Below, piece by piece: positions 43,550 through 52,109 of a stretch of 64,000 nucleotides of DNA. Numbering within the stretch: the stretch's first letter is position 1; each line of letters starts with the position of its first letter. The position numbers and the translations under genes are program-made. The stretch lies in assembly GCA_002428445.1 (NCBI GenBank), contig DIWJ01000026.1:5039-69038 (forward strand). The letters run 5' to 3'. The notes under the pieces are model-generated. The model was not told where the DNA came from, searched no databases, and was given only the letters and a program-made list of their open reading frames with translations. This DNA comes from Syntrophaceae bacterium UBA6109. GTDB lineage: Bacteria > Desulfobacterota > Syntrophia > Syntrophales > UBA6109.

Positions 43550-44884
43550 GTCTTCCAGGCTCTTCGCTTCACGGATCTTCCGCCAGTGCTCCAACCGCTC
43601 CTTGATCATTTTTTCATAGCCGCGCCCCGCGGGGCGGTAGAAGGTCTCGCCCCGAAGTTTCTCAGGGAGATATTCCTGGGGCGCATAGGCCTCGTCGTAG
43701 TCGTGGGCATAGCGATAATCCTTGCCGTAGCCCAGCTCCTTCATGAGCTTGGTGGGTGCATTGCGGATGTGCAGCGGCACCGGGAGCGTCCCCGTCCGCC
43801 GGATGATCTCCTTCACCCGCCCGTAACCGGTGTACAGGGCGTTGCTCTTGGGGGCGGTCGCGAGGTACACCGCCGTCTGCGCAAGCGCCAGTTCCCCCTC
43901 GGGCAGCCCGATGAAGGAGAAGGCCTGCATGGCGGCCACGGCAACCGTCAGGGCCTGCGGATCGGCGTTGCCGACGTCCTCGGAGGCAAAACGCACCATC
44001 CGCCGCGCCAGATACAGCGGGTCCTCCCCCGCTTCCAGCATCCTCCCCAGCCAGTAGAGAGCGCCGTCTGGATCGCTCCCCCGAAGGCTCTTGTGGAGGG
44101 CCGAAATCAGGTTGTAGTGCTCCTCCCCGGTCTTGTCGTATTGCAGAAGCTTCCGCTGCAGCGCCTCCTCGACCAGGGCCTTCGTGACAATGCGGCCCTG
44201 CTCCCCCCGCCCTGCGGCCAGGGATGCGGCTGCATCGAGGCCGTTGAGGGCCATGCGCGCGTCGCCGTCCGCCGACCAGACGATGTGGGTGATCGCGTCC
44301 GGTTCGAAGACCAGGTCCAGCGAGCCCAGTCCCCTCTCCCGATCGGTGATCGCCCGTTCGACAATCGTGCGGAGTTCTTCCTCTGTGAAGGGTTTCAGTG
44401 TCAGGACGCGGGTCCGGGACAGGAGCGGCGAAATCACCTCGAAAGAGGGGTTTTCCGTGGTCGCGCCGATCAGCGTGACGAGACCGCTCTCCACATGGGG
44501 GAGGAAGGCGTCCTGCTGGGATTTGTTGAAGCGGTGGATCTCATCGACGAAGAGAACCGTCTTGCGCTGATGGTACCGCATCTGCTCGCGGGCCTCGTCG
44601 ATGACGGTGCGGATCTCCTTCACGCCCGAAAGCACCGCCGAAAAACTCGTGTAGTGCACCGGAGTCTTGATGTCCGCCGCGACAAGTCTCGCCAGCGTCG
44701 TCTTCCCCGAACCGGGCGGCCCCCAGAAAATCATGGAGAAAAGACGGCCCTCGGCCATGGCGGTCCGCAGGAGACTGCCCGGACCCACCAGATGGGCCTG
44801 CCCCACGTACTCGTCCAGAGACCGCGGCCTCATCCGGTCCGCCAGCGGCGCGTTTGTCCTGTCTTCCTGATCGAAAAGTTCCAT
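43526..44884 (-). CDS. rarA: Replication-associated recombination protein A (MgsA/WRNIP1-type AAA ATPase)
   Basis: A 452-residue clamp-loader-like ATPase acting at stalled replication forks. Walker A GPPGSGKTTLA (about 55-65), Walker B FVDEIHRFN and the sensor GATTENPSFEV are intact, followed by the MgsA C-terminal tetramerisation region with FASEDVGNADP and LPVPLHIRNAPT. The last residues KKGGGS are encoded within the G-rich terminator hairpin of the opposite strand. Confidence 0.95.
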   Translation of the reverse strand: MELFDQEDRTNAPLADRMRPRSLDEYVGQAHLVGPGSLLRTAMAEGRLFSMIFWGPPGSGKTTLARLVAADIKTPVHYTSFSAVLSGVKEIRTVIDEAREQMRYHQRKTVLFVDEIHRFNKSQQDAFLPHVESGLVTLIGATTENPSFEVISPLLSRTRVLTLKPFTEEELRTIVERAITDRERGLGSLDLVFEPDAITHIVWSADGDARMALNGLDAAASLAAGRGEQGRIVTKALVEEALQRKLLQYDKTGEEHYNLISALHKSLRGSDPDGALYWLGRMLEAGEDPLYLARRMVRFASEDVGNADPQALTVAVAAMQAFSFIGLPEGELALAQTAVYLATAPKSNALYTGYGRVKEIIRRTGTLPVPLHIRNAPTKLMKELGYGKDYRYAHDYDEAYAPQEYLPEKLRGETFYRPAGRGYEKMIKERLEHWRKIREAKSLEDKKKGGGS

Positions 44885-44945
44885 GCCTATAGACTCTTGC
44901 GAAGCACCTCTCCTCGAAGTACAGGAAGGACTCTTCCTCTTCCGG

Positions 44946-45215
44946 TTACCGGTCGCCGGCCGTTTTCCGGCCCCTGGCCCGTTCGATGATTTCCAGAAGG
45001 CTTGCCATCTTCTCCCTGGGTTTCTGCAGCAAGAAACGTTCCCAGTCGTCCTCGGGCATCTCCGCCCGCAGGTGTTCCTCGACGGGGAACCGGGCGCTCC
45101 AGCAGGTCACGATCCGCGGGCAGGGAAGCTTCCCCGCTTCCTTCCGGCAGTACGAGAAGGTCAGTTCGTGGCCCAGACGCGGGCAGCGAATGAACAGTCC
45201 GTCGTATTCCGACAT
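44946..45215 (-). CDS. Small conserved Cys-containing protein
   Basis: An 89-residue cytoplasmic protein without an assigned function. It has four cysteines in the first 40 residues (RCPRLG, YCRKE, LPCPRIVTCW), suggesting a small metal site, and a helical C-terminal half. Relatives seem common in deltaproteobacteria (from memory). GGAGG 8 bases before ATG 45215 fixes the start. It lies 61 bases before rarA on the same strand and may share its transcript. Confidence 0.65.
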   Translation of the reverse strand: MSEYDGLFIRCPRLGHELTFSYCRKEAGKLPCPRIVTCWSARFPVEEHLRAEMPEDDWERFLLQKPREKMASLLEIIERARGRKTAGDR

Positions 45216-45699
45216 GGCAAGTCCCTCCGGGGCGCCTGACGATACCACAGCCCGCCGCTAATGTCACAGTGCAATCGGAAATGGGGAAAGATTGCGGGAC
45301 CGAAAGTCAAGGTTTTTCGCTCACACGTACGAGTCAATAGATTCATGAAAGGGGGAAACTGAGAATTGCCCGTTGGAGAAGAGCAATGCTTGGGCTAACC
45401 GAAGGCAATCGGCCTTCCTGTGCAGGACCACGGCGCTTCCATCAGTTAGGTTCAGCCGGTTGTTATGCGGTTCTATCGGGGGAAAAGTGAAAATGGATAC
45501 ACCAGATCCCTAGGACAAATCAGGGTATCCCCGATGGTGCGTCGGGCCATGTTCTTGTATTTTTAAGGGGCGGCCAGTTTCTGGGCCAGCCAACCGCAAC
45601 TCCGGCGAATCATGCGGGAGACCGGGCGCAAGTACAGTCTTGACCGCGCGATTGGAGAATATGCTGCCGCTGATGAGCGGCTCAATGGAGGGAAAAGAC
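45216..45699. other. 484-base intergenic region, nothing firmly assigned
   Basis: No gene, tRNA or convincing promoter is seen. A stretch near 45390-45465 (CTAACC ... GTTAGGT ... GTTATGC) faintly recalls an integron attC site, but lacks the full paired boxes. TTGACC at 45640-45645 and TATGCT at 45660-45665 are only 14 bases apart, too close for a normal promoter of the next gene. Confidence 0.4.
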
Positions 45700-46158
45700 A
45701 TGAAGAAGAAAGTATTGGTTCCCCTTGACAGTTCGAAGCTGGCCGAGTGCGCAATATCTCACGTTAAGGATCTGGCAAAATACGGGATCGTCGGAGAGGT
45801 TACCCTCCTCAACGTGGTTCCTCAGGCCTACGCGCCTTTGGAAGAAGGATATAAGGCGAACGTAACCCTCCTTGCGGCCAGAGACGAGAATCTTGCCGCA
45901 TCGAGAAGGTATCTCGCCGCCCTGGAAGCCAGCCTGAACGCCGAAGGAATCGAGGTCAAAACAGCTTCTGTCGAGGCGATCAACGTTGCCGGCGCCATTA
46001 CGGAGTACGCTCAGAACAACGGCATGGATATGATCGTCATTGCGACGCACGGTTACACGGGCCTGAAGAAGATGCTTTTGGGCAGTGTGGCATCGGGCGT
46101 CGTTCAGCAGTCGAATGTGGCCGTTTATTTAATCAGACCCGACGCCTGCAGCGTATAG
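45700..46158 (+). CDS. Universal stress protein (UspA family)
   Basis: A 152-residue single-domain universal stress protein. The N-terminal KKVLVPLDSSKLAE and the C-terminal ATHGYTGLKKMLLGSVAS give the family pattern; the nucleotide loop is close to the ATP-binding form G-x2-G-x9-G/A-S. Such proteins respond to starvation and redox stress. GGAGGG 9 bases before ATG 45700 decides the start over in-frame upstream ATGs. Confidence 0.92.
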   Translation: MKKKVLVPLDSSKLAECAISHVKDLAKYGIVGEVTLLNVVPQAYAPLEEGYKANVTLLAARDENLAASRRYLAALEASLNAEGIEVKTASVEAINVAGAITEYAQNNGMDMIVIATHGYTGLKKMLLGSVASGVVQQSNVAVYLIRPDACSV

Positions 46159-46287
46159 GAAACGGCTTCCGGCGTCCCGGAGTAAAGTGGAGAAAAGTAC
46201 GAAAAGCGGGGAAGGCGGTTTCGCATGAACGAGTCACGCCTCCTTTTATATATTGTTGCTGAGGCGGTCACCGGCAAGGAGGTTCAT

Positions 46288-47076
46288 TTGAGAGGTTTCC
46301 GGAATAGGGCTCCGCTTTGCATTGTGGCCTTGTTCATCATTTCCGCCGGTGCCGCGGCGGAGTCGTTTGCCTCCCCGTCGGTATTGTGGAAAGGGGAACG
46401 GCTCGTGTTCAGGTTGTCGTGGTTGGGCATTCCGGCGGGAAAGACGGTGATGGAGGCCTCGGACGCCGGATATGTCGAGGGAAAGAAGATGTATGGTATT
46501 TCCGCCGTCACGGCATCGAATGAGTTTATTGATGCTTTTTACCCGGTGCGGGACAGGATCCATTCCTTCATATTTGCGGACACGCTCGCTTCCTACAAGT
46601 ACAGGGTTCGCCAGGAAGAGGGCACTTACCGGAGCGATAAGGAAATCCTCTTTGATTATGCCGAGCGCAAGGCGACCTTTACAAAGAACGGCGAAGTCTC
46701 CATCTGCGACATTCCGGCCTTTGTCTCCGATTCCCTTTCCGCCTACTACTATTTCCGGACGAAGGAACTGGCGGTCGGGAAGACGATTACCTTCGAAGTC
46801 TTCGACGACAAGAAGCTTTGGCAGGTCCACGTCCAGATACTCCGCAAGGAGCGTATTGAGACGCCTGCAGGCACCTTCAACACGATCGTCGTCAAACCGC
46901 TCTTCAAATTCGAGGGGATTTTTCGAAGAAAAGGGGATGTCTACTTCTGGTTGACCGACGACAGCCGCAAGATGATCGTCCGGATGAAAAGCAAGGTCCT
47001 GATCGGCTCCATTAATGCCGAGCTGATGGAGTATGCGTACAAGCCATCCCATGAAGATGATCATCAGGGGAAATAG
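46288..47076 (+). CDS. DUF3108 envelope protein
   Basis: A 262-residue exported protein of the DUF3108 family. A signal peptide (about residues 1-24, AGAAAESFA) precedes a beta-rich domain including RLSWLGIPAGKTVMEA and FDYAERKATFTKNG. The TTG start at 46288 is preferred because GGAGG lies 5 bases before it and it places the signal peptide at the N-terminus; an ATG at 46225 is the alternative. The next gene encodes a lipoprotein 20 bases downstream, so both likely act in the envelope. Function unknown. Confidence 0.7.
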   Translation: MRGFRNRAPLCIVALFIISAGAAAESFASPSVLWKGERLVFRLSWLGIPAGKTVMEASDAGYVEGKKMYGISAVTASNEFIDAFYPVRDRIHSFIFADTLASYKYRVRQEEGTYRSDKEILFDYAERKATFTKNGEVSICDIPAFVSDSLSAYYYFRTKELAVGKTITFEVFDDKKLWQVHVQILRKERIETPAGTFNTIVVKPLFKFEGIFRRKGDVYFWLTDDSRKMIVRMKSKVLIGSINAELMEYAYKPSHEDDHQGK

Positions 47077-47096
47077 CCATCTCGGAGGAAAGGACT

Positions 47097-47747
47097 ATGA
47101 TGAAGTTGATCGAAAGATCGGGATGGCTGATGCTGCTGGCTATGGTGAGCATGGCGTCTTCCTGCTTTCTGCCCCAGGTGTATGATTCGACGGACCATCA
47201 TTTGATTTCACTCAGCGCTGACGATCTCTCCAAACAGGGCATCGCATTTCTGACGCCATCTACCATCACCGGCCAGGAAGAGGAGAAGCAGGCGATTGCC
47301 CTCATATTTGCTGAGGTACTGAGCAAGGAACGGCCTGCCGTACGATGCGTCGGCCTCCCGGAAACCTTGAACGCCCTGAATCGCGCCGGACTCGCAGACA
47401 ACTACAAGCACATGATCGATGAGTATCGCAACACGGGGTTATTCGGTCATGACATGCTGCAAAAGGTGGGCGAAGCAACAAAAACGGGATATGTGGCACA
47501 GCTGAAACTCATGACTTTTGTCCAGGGTTCATCGGATCGGTTCGGATTTTTGGGTCTGCGCATGATCGTGACAAAATATTCACATCTGAGGCTGTTTTTT
47601 CAAATCTGGAATATCCGGACCGGCTCCATCGCCTGGGAGGGTGTGCACGAAATGCACTACGCCGTCGACACAATTACTGAAAATACGGTTACGCTCAAAA
47701 CGACAATCGCGAAGGCTGCGCGCGACATTATTAAACTCTTACCGTGA
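47097..47747 (+). CDS. Putative lipoprotein of unknown function
   Basis: A 216-residue protein with a lipoprotein signal: hydrophobic WLMLLAMVSM followed by MASSC, the likely lipidated Cys near residue 23. The mature part begins with short polar text and has alternating strands such as GYVAQLKLMTFVQGS and RLFFQIWNIRTGSIAWEG. This recalls CsgG/LpoB-like lipoproteins by pattern only. It follows the DUF3108 gene closely. I cannot name a family with confidence. Confidence 0.6.
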   Translation: MMKLIERSGWLMLLAMVSMASSCFLPQVYDSTDHHLISLSADDLSKQGIAFLTPSTITGQEEEKQAIALIFAEVLSKERPAVRCVGLPETLNALNRAGLADNYKHMIDEYRNTGLFGHDMLQKVGEATKTGYVAQLKLMTFVQGSSDRFGFLGLRMIVTKYSHLRLFFQIWNIRTGSIAWEGVHEMHYAVDTITENTVTLKTTIAKAARDIIKLLP

Positions 47748-47894
47748 ATCGCCGCAGAAGATTTCATAATGAGGCAGACAGATATCCGCTTCGATAACGA
47801 CGACTCAAACATTACCTGATCATCGGTGTTTATTTCTTCAATCTAACCAATATGCGGGGCACGAACGAGCGCAATCAAATTCGCCTGTGTTGAT

Positions 47895-48650
47895 TTATTT
47901 GACAATATCAAAAATAATTTTAGCGGCGACTACGATGATCAGCACGCCGATGATTTTCTTCAATTGCGGACTCGAAATCCTGGTCTTCACCACCTGCGAA
48001 CCGACGATGGAACCCAGGGCGCTCATGAGCGCCATCAACCCAAGAAATGCCGGGCTGAGCCCCCCCAGTGTGACATGGCCGAGGAACCCCGAAAAAGAAG
48101 AGAAAACCACAACAATCGCCGTGCTTCCAGCGGCAACCTTGGCATCAATTCCGAGAAAGTTGAGAACGGGCGAGATGAAGCCCCCGCCGCCCACCCCCAA
48201 AAGACCGCCGAGAAAGCCGGCCACACCGCCGACAGCCGCTCCGGTACTGGATTCGACTGTACGGTTCAATGGCTTTGTCCGAAGCGCAGGTTTGTAGAAA
48301 AGCATCATGAGGCCGGAGAACACCAAAAAGCCTGCAAACATGCCGAGCAAAAGATTCCTGTCCACAAAAGGTGTCGTGCGGGCTCCCATTGGTGCCAGCA
48401 GGACGGCGGTAATCAAGATGGGCAGACTGAGCCGCCAGTTGATCAACCCGCCGCGATAATAATTCACAGTTGCAAAGATCAGACTGATAACATTGAGAAG
48501 AAGCGCCGTAGGCAAAGCCTCGGCAAGGGGTACTCCCAGGTAGTAAAAAAGGGGCACAAAAATGAATGCAGCCCCAAAACCGCCCATGGACATCAGTCCC
48601 GAGAAGAAAAAGACGGAAACGGCGCTGACGATATAAATGGTTAGAGACAT
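47895..48650 (-). CDS. TauE/SafE family sulfite/organosulfonate exporter-like permease
   Basis: A 251-residue membrane protein with about eight hydrophobic helices. The duplicated TauE/SafE motif appears as GGFGAAFIFVPLFYYLGVP (about 23-41) and GGLLGVGGGGFISPVLNFLGID (about 147-168). Members move small anions such as sulfite, sulfonates or sulfoacetate. It stands alone, so its cargo is not indicated by neighbours. Confidence 0.9.
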   Translation of the reverse strand: MSLTIYIVSAVSVFFFSGLMSMGGFGAAFIFVPLFYYLGVPLAEALPTALLLNVISLIFATVNYYRGGLINWRLSLPILITAVLLAPMGARTTPFVDRNLLLGMFAGFLVFSGLMMLFYKPALRTKPLNRTVESSTGAAVGGVAGFLGGLLGVGGGGFISPVLNFLGIDAKVAAGSTAIVVVFSSFSGFLGHVTLGGLSPAFLGLMALMSALGSIVGSQVVKTRISSPQLKKIIGVLIIVVAAKIIFDIVK

Positions 48651-48921
48651 ATCTTATAGACTCCCCTCAATTGCCGTGATTGCACCACTCCATTTTCAGA
48701 AGCTGCCCGACCCGGTTGTCAGAAATGTTGCCTGTCAGAATGTGCGACTGTCCTGCCGTATTCAATACCGCGGTACAATCTGCAAGTCGCACATCGGATT
48801 GAAGAACCGATATGGAAGGAACCATCCGGCGGGGCAATTTCCATGGGTTCGGCGGAACGAACGGGGCTGCCGGAACAGGTTCGACGGCAGCCCCGATTTG
48901 CACTTTGATTCCGCTGACAGT
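48651..48921. other. Intergenic region upstream of the TauE gene and downstream of trpB2
   Basis: These 271 bases hold the end of the trpB2 transcript, including the hairpin at 48862-48895, and the upstream region of the TauE gene. No further gene is seen. Confidence 0.4.
48862..48895. terminator. Hairpin downstream of trpB2, probable terminator
   Basis: CGGGGCTGCC (48862-48871) pairs exactly with GGCAGCCCCG (48886-48895). On the minus strand it begins 26 bases after the trpB2 stop and is followed by TTCGTTC, a poor T-run, so termination may be partial. Confidence 0.5.
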
Positions 48922-50283
48922 CTACGGTTTCGGGAACCCCTCGATTGCCCGGAGCGCCCGCTGGATCTCGCCGTTGGGCAGCTCGTAGGGCTGCAGCTTT
49001 CCGTCGAAATAGGCTTCATAAGAGGCCAGATCCACCAGACCGTGGCCGCTCCAGTTAAAGAGGATGACCTTCTCCTTGCCCTCTTCCTTGGCCCGCATCG
49101 CCTCATCCACGACCGCGGCGATCGCGTGGTCGGTCTCCGGGGCGGGGATGAATCCTTCCGTGCGCGCCCAGTTGACGCCCGCCTCAAAAGTCTGGAGCTG
49201 GTGGTAGGCCCGCGCCTCGATGATCCCCTCCCGGACGAGGTGGCTGATGATCGGCGCCATCCCGTGGTAACGCAGACCGCCCGCGTGGATCGGCGCCGGA
49301 ACGTAGTCGTGGCCGAGCGTGTACATGGGCAGCAGAGGCGTCTTCTTGGCGAGGTCGCCGAAATCGTATGCGAAGGGGCCCTTGGTCATCGTCGGGCAGG
49401 AGGTCGGCTCCGCGCCGATGACGGAGACCTTCTTCCCATGGATCTTGTCGCGCACGAACGGCAGCGCGATCCCGGCGAAGTTGCTGCCGCCTCCCGCGCA
49501 GCCGATGACAACGTCCGGATACTCCCCGATCTTCTCCATCTGCTTCTGGGCCTCGAGCCCGATAATCGTCTGATGCAGCAGCACGTGGTTCAGCACGCTG
49601 CCGAGCGAATAACGGGACCCTTCGTGGGTGACGGCGTCTTCGACCGCCTCGCTGATCGCGATGCCGAGGCTGCCGGGGGAATCCGGGTGCTCCGCCAGCA
49701 CCTGGCGGCCGGCCTCGGTGATCGTGCTCGGGCTGGGGATGCATTCGGCGCCCCAGGTCCGCATCATCATGCGGCGATAGGGCTTCTGTTCGTAGCTGAC
49801 GCGCACCATGAATACGCGGCACTCCAGACCGAACATCTGGCAGGCCATCGACAGGGCGCTGCCCCACTGGCCGGCGCCCGTCTCGGTGGCCAGCCGCTTG
49901 ATGCCGAAAACCTTGTTGTAATAGGCCTGCGGAATGGCCGTGTTGGGTTTGTGGGATCCTGCGGGGCTGTGCCCCTCGTTCTTATAATAGATCCGGACCG
50001 GGGCGTTCAGCAGCTTCTCGAAATTCCTTGCGCGGCACAGCGGCGACGGGCGCCAGAGCAGGTACTTCTGCAGCACCTCGTCGGGAATGGTGATCCACCG
50101 CTCCTGGCTAACCTCCTGCTCGATGAGGTTCATGGGAAAGACTGGGGCCAGATCCTCCGCCGTGACGGGTTTACCCGTTCCCGGGTGCAGCGGCGGGCTC
50201 ATGGGCTTGGGGAGGTCCGCCTGCACGTTGTACCACTGTCTGGGTATTTCCTGATCGTCCAAAGTTACCTTCACCTGCTCCAT
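48922..50283 (-). CDS. trpB2: Tryptophan synthase beta subunit, TrpB2 type
   Basis: A 453-residue PLP enzyme of the TrpB2 branch, longer than usual TrpB. The PLP lysine is in GSHKPNTA (about 110-117), the phosphate loop is [11 protein letters not shown] (about 232-242), and the N-terminal extension with [12 protein letters not shown] is characteristic of TrpB2. It condenses indole with serine to tryptophan. No trpA is adjacent, which is normal for TrpB2 genes. AAGGAG 7 bases before ATG 50283 fixes the start. Upstream lies a Trp-codon attenuator, which supports a tryptophan role. Confidence 0.93.
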   Translation of the reverse strand: MEQVKVTLDDQEIPRQWYNVQADLPKPMSPPLHPGTGKPVTAEDLAPVFPMNLIEQEVSQERWITIPDEVLQKYLLWRPSPLCRARNFEKLLNAPVRIYYKNEGHSPAGSHKPNTAIPQAYYNKVFGIKRLATETGAGQWGSALSMACQMFGLECRVFMVRVSYEQKPYRRMMMRTWGAECIPSPSTITEAGRQVLAEHPDSPGSLGIAISEAVEDAVTHEGSRYSLGSVLNHVLLHQTIIGLEAQKQMEKIGEYPDVVIGCAGGGSNFAGIALPFVRDKIHGKKVSVIGAEPTSCPTMTKGPFAYDFGDLAKKTPLLPMYTLGHDYVPAPIHAGGLRYHGMAPIISHLVREGIIEARAYHQLQTFEAGVNWARTEGFIPAPETDHAIAAVVDEAMRAKEEGKEKVILFNWSGHGLVDLASYEAYFDGKLQPYELPNGEIQRALRAIEGFPKP

Positions 50284-50349
50284 AACGCATCTCCTTTTTG
50301 AAATGGTCTGTTCGTATTGGCACTTGCCTGCCCGACAGGTTCCGGCGGG

Positions 50350-50382
50350 AAACAAAAAGGCCATGGGAACTTCCCATGGCCT
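50350..50382 (-). terminator. Attenuator terminator of the trpB2 leader
   Basis: On the minus strand AGGCCATGGGAA (50382-50371) pairs exactly with TTCCCATGGCCT (50369-50358) and is followed by TTTTTGTT. It lies between the Trp leader peptide and the trpB2 start codon, 67 bases before the latter. Confidence 0.85.
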
Positions 50383-50402
50383 CATTCGTCTTTCGTCATG
50401 AA

Positions 50403-50460
50403 CCATGGGACGATCTCCATCCCCGCCCACGGTTCGCACGCACTCCGCTATTGTGGGCAG
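50403..50460 (-). promoter_or_regulatory. Attenuator switch segments of the trpB2 leader
   Basis: Segment 1 CTGCCCAC (50460-50453) inside the leader-peptide end can pair with segment 2 GTGGGCGG (50430-50423). The adjacent TCCCATGG (50410-50403) can pair with CCATGGGA of the terminator 5' arm, eight exact pairs, making an antiterminator. This is the competing-hairpin layout of classical trp attenuation. Confidence 0.7.
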
Positions 50461-50513
50461 ACGGCTATGGCCTGCCACCACCACCAGAGTTTCTTTTCTC
50501 CTGACATTCTCAT
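50448..50513 (-). CDS. Trp leader peptide with four tandem Trp codons
   Basis: A 21-codon frame [21 protein letters not shown] upstream of trpB2, ending at TAG. Four consecutive TGG codons (residues 10-13) are the mark of a trpL-type attenuator peptide. The likely starts are ATG 50513 or ATG 50507; neither has a strong ribosome-binding site. The frame is followed by competing RNA segments and a terminator before trpB2, so trpB2 expression should rise when charged tRNA-Trp is scarce. Confidence 0.82.
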   Translation of the reverse strand: MRMSGEKKLWWWWQAIAVCPQ

Positions 50514-50542
50514 AGGACCCGCACGTGCGCTTCTTTTGAATT

Positions 50543-50572
50543 CAGATAACACGCCCGCATCGGGCCTGTCAA
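50543..50572 (-). promoter_or_regulatory. Possible promoter of the trpB2 leader
   Basis: On the minus strand TTGACA (50572-50567) is followed after 18 bases by TATCTG (50548-50543), a weak -10. Transcription near 50536 would place the leader ATG about 23 bases downstream. Confidence 0.4.
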
Positions 50573-50608
50573 GGGGAACACCGCGGGACGGCCGTTCCCG
50601 ACATTCCG

Positions 50609-51823
50609 CTAGGGATTCATCCCGTCGATATTGGACAGAATCCCCTTGTGGCGGCGGTACCACAGGTTCGGCGCCAAGCGGTACAGGAAACGCGAGAACG
50701 GGCCGATGAACTCCCTCGTCCGCTTGTCGAACTGGCAGGCCTGGATAAGCCGCTCCCGGATGTCCTTGCGCGTCATGCTCTCGTTGAAAATCTTGTAAGC
50801 GCAATGGAAGAGCGGGCTGTACATGTTCTTCTTCTCCAGATACTTGTAGACGTTGCGGATGGTGTTGGGGCCCTCCGGCGTCCCGTCGATCCGCTCCAGG
50901 ACCTTGATGTTCGTCTCGATAGGATTGCCCGTGTGCATTTCGTAGAAGAGCTTCCCGTAGCGGTAGTTCTTGCTCGCCATGGAGGAGACGGTGACAAACA
51001 GGTCTCCGACGCCCGCCTGGCTGTGAAAGGCCTGGAAGCTGCCGCCCAGGAGTTTCGACAGCGAACGGATCTCCACTCCGGAGCGGGCAAACACCGTCCC
51101 GGGAATCGAGTCCCCCAGTTCCATGCGATGAGCCGCTCCCATGAGGTTCGCAACGATGTTCTTGAGCGCGCCGCAGGCCTCGACGCCGACGATGTCGAAG
51201 TTGTAGAAGGAACTCAGCTCCCGCCGGTTGAAACGGATGATCTTCTCGCGGACCAGCCGGACGATCCTGCTTCTTCCGGCAACCGTCACGCAGACGGGGT
51301 TGCCCAGCGCGATGTCGGTATCGAAAAAAGGACCGCCGATGCAGACGATGCCGTATTTGTGTTTGAGCTGTTGGAGGTTGTTGTGGATGAGCTGCGAAGG
51401 GGTGATCAATTCCTTGGTCAGTTCGTCGGAGATCAGCCCCTTGATCGGAGAGATGAAGACCGTGTTCCCGGTCTTCCGCTCCAGGATGGGTTTGACGTAA
51501 TTCAGGAGTTCCGGAAGGCGGTTCATCGTGAGGGCAAGAAAGATGAAGTCGTTGTCCTCGATGACGCGTTCCAGATCATTGGTTGCGACGATCTTCGCCG
51601 GAAACCGCGGGACGTGGTCCATGCCTCCCAGTTTTGCCGCCAGGTCCTGCGTCAGATGCTTGGGATTCAAGTGGTCGCGGTTGATGGCCCGGCAGATTTC
51701 GGCGTCGTGGTAATACATCGTGACGCGCTTGTTGTCGCGTCCGAACTTGTAGGCGAAGGACGTTCCCAGGCGGCCGGGGCCGATGATACCGATCCGGCTT
51801 GCATCGAGGTCGCTCAAGATCAT
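50609..51823 (-). CDS. NAD-dependent glycerol-3-phosphate dehydrogenase-like protein
   Basis: A 404-residue dehydrogenase related to GpsA but about 70 residues longer. The Rossmann loop IGIIGPGRLGTSFAYKF (about 12-28), the Lys in SPIKGL (about 120) and the catalytic EACGALKNIVANLMGAAHRM (about 215-234) match the family. The C-terminal extension includes a basic helix near RFLYRLAPNLWYRRHKG. GpsA makes glycerol-3-phosphate for phospholipids; the divergence leaves the substrate open. The ATG at 51823 has no clear ribosome-binding site. Confidence 0.78.
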   Translation of the reverse strand: MILSDLDASRIGIIGPGRLGTSFAYKFGRDNKRVTMYYHDAEICRAINRDHLNPKHLTQDLAAKLGGMDHVPRFPAKIVATNDLERVIEDNDFIFLALTMNRLPELLNYVKPILERKTGNTVFISPIKGLISDELTKELITPSQLIHNNLQQLKHKYGIVCIGGPFFDTDIALGNPVCVTVAGRSRIVRLVREKIIRFNRRELSSFYNFDIVGVEACGALKNIVANLMGAAHRMELGDSIPGTVFARSGVEIRSLSKLLGGSFQAFHSQAGVGDLFVTVSSMASKNYRYGKLFYEMHTGNPIETNIKVLERIDGTPEGPNTIRNVYKYLEKKNMYSPLFHCAYKIFNESMTRKDIRERLIQACQFDKRTREFIGPFSRFLYRLAPNLWYRRHKGILSNIDGMNP

Positions 51824-52109
51824 AGGAAAAATAAAACGGCGCAAAGGCTCCGGCGGCCCCCCATCGAGGATGCCGGTTTTACCTGTCGGCCGCTTCCTCC
51901 ATCTCTCCTGCCGGAAAGCACCCCGCGCCGCAGACCGGACTTCCGTCTGCGGCAGCGGGGAGAGACTCCCCCGCATCAATGGCGGCGATTATAGGGAAAA
52001 GAAAGCCTGGGTGTCAAACATTAATCGGGAGCCCTGCGCAGAGCGATGTCCCGCACCGGGAGGATTGCGAGGCCGGTCCGACGCGGGCAGCGAAGGCTGC
52101 TTGCGTGCA
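51824..52109. other. Long structured 5' leader of the GpsA-like gene and intergenic remainder
   Basis: From the promoter at 51988-52017 the minus-strand leader is about 158 bases. It has the stem GCCGCAGAC/GTCTGCGGC (51927-51953), a possible GCGGCC/GGCCGC pairing, and a T-rich end GTTTTATTTTT right before the start codon with no ribosome-binding site. It may fold as a regulatory leader. No known riboswitch was recognised. Confidence 0.4.
51988..52017 (-). promoter_or_regulatory. Consensus sigma-70 promoter of the GpsA-like gene
   Basis: On the minus strand TTGACA (52017-52012) and TATAAT (51993-51988) are both perfect, with an 18-base spacer. Transcription would start near 51981. Confidence 0.75.

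Noticed and set aside
45385..45470. Integron attC-like stretch (CTAACC, GTTAGGT, GTTATGC)
   Set aside because: Only one box fits the GTTRRRY form well, the paired left box is incomplete and there is no integrase or cassette gene nearby.
51828..51895. Plus-strand resemblance to a GEMM-I (c-di-GMP) riboswitch (GCGCAAAGGCTCCGG, then CCGGTTTTACC)
   Set aside because: The first hairpin with its tetraloop is missing, pairing does not match the consensus, and there is no plus-strand gene downstream for it to control.
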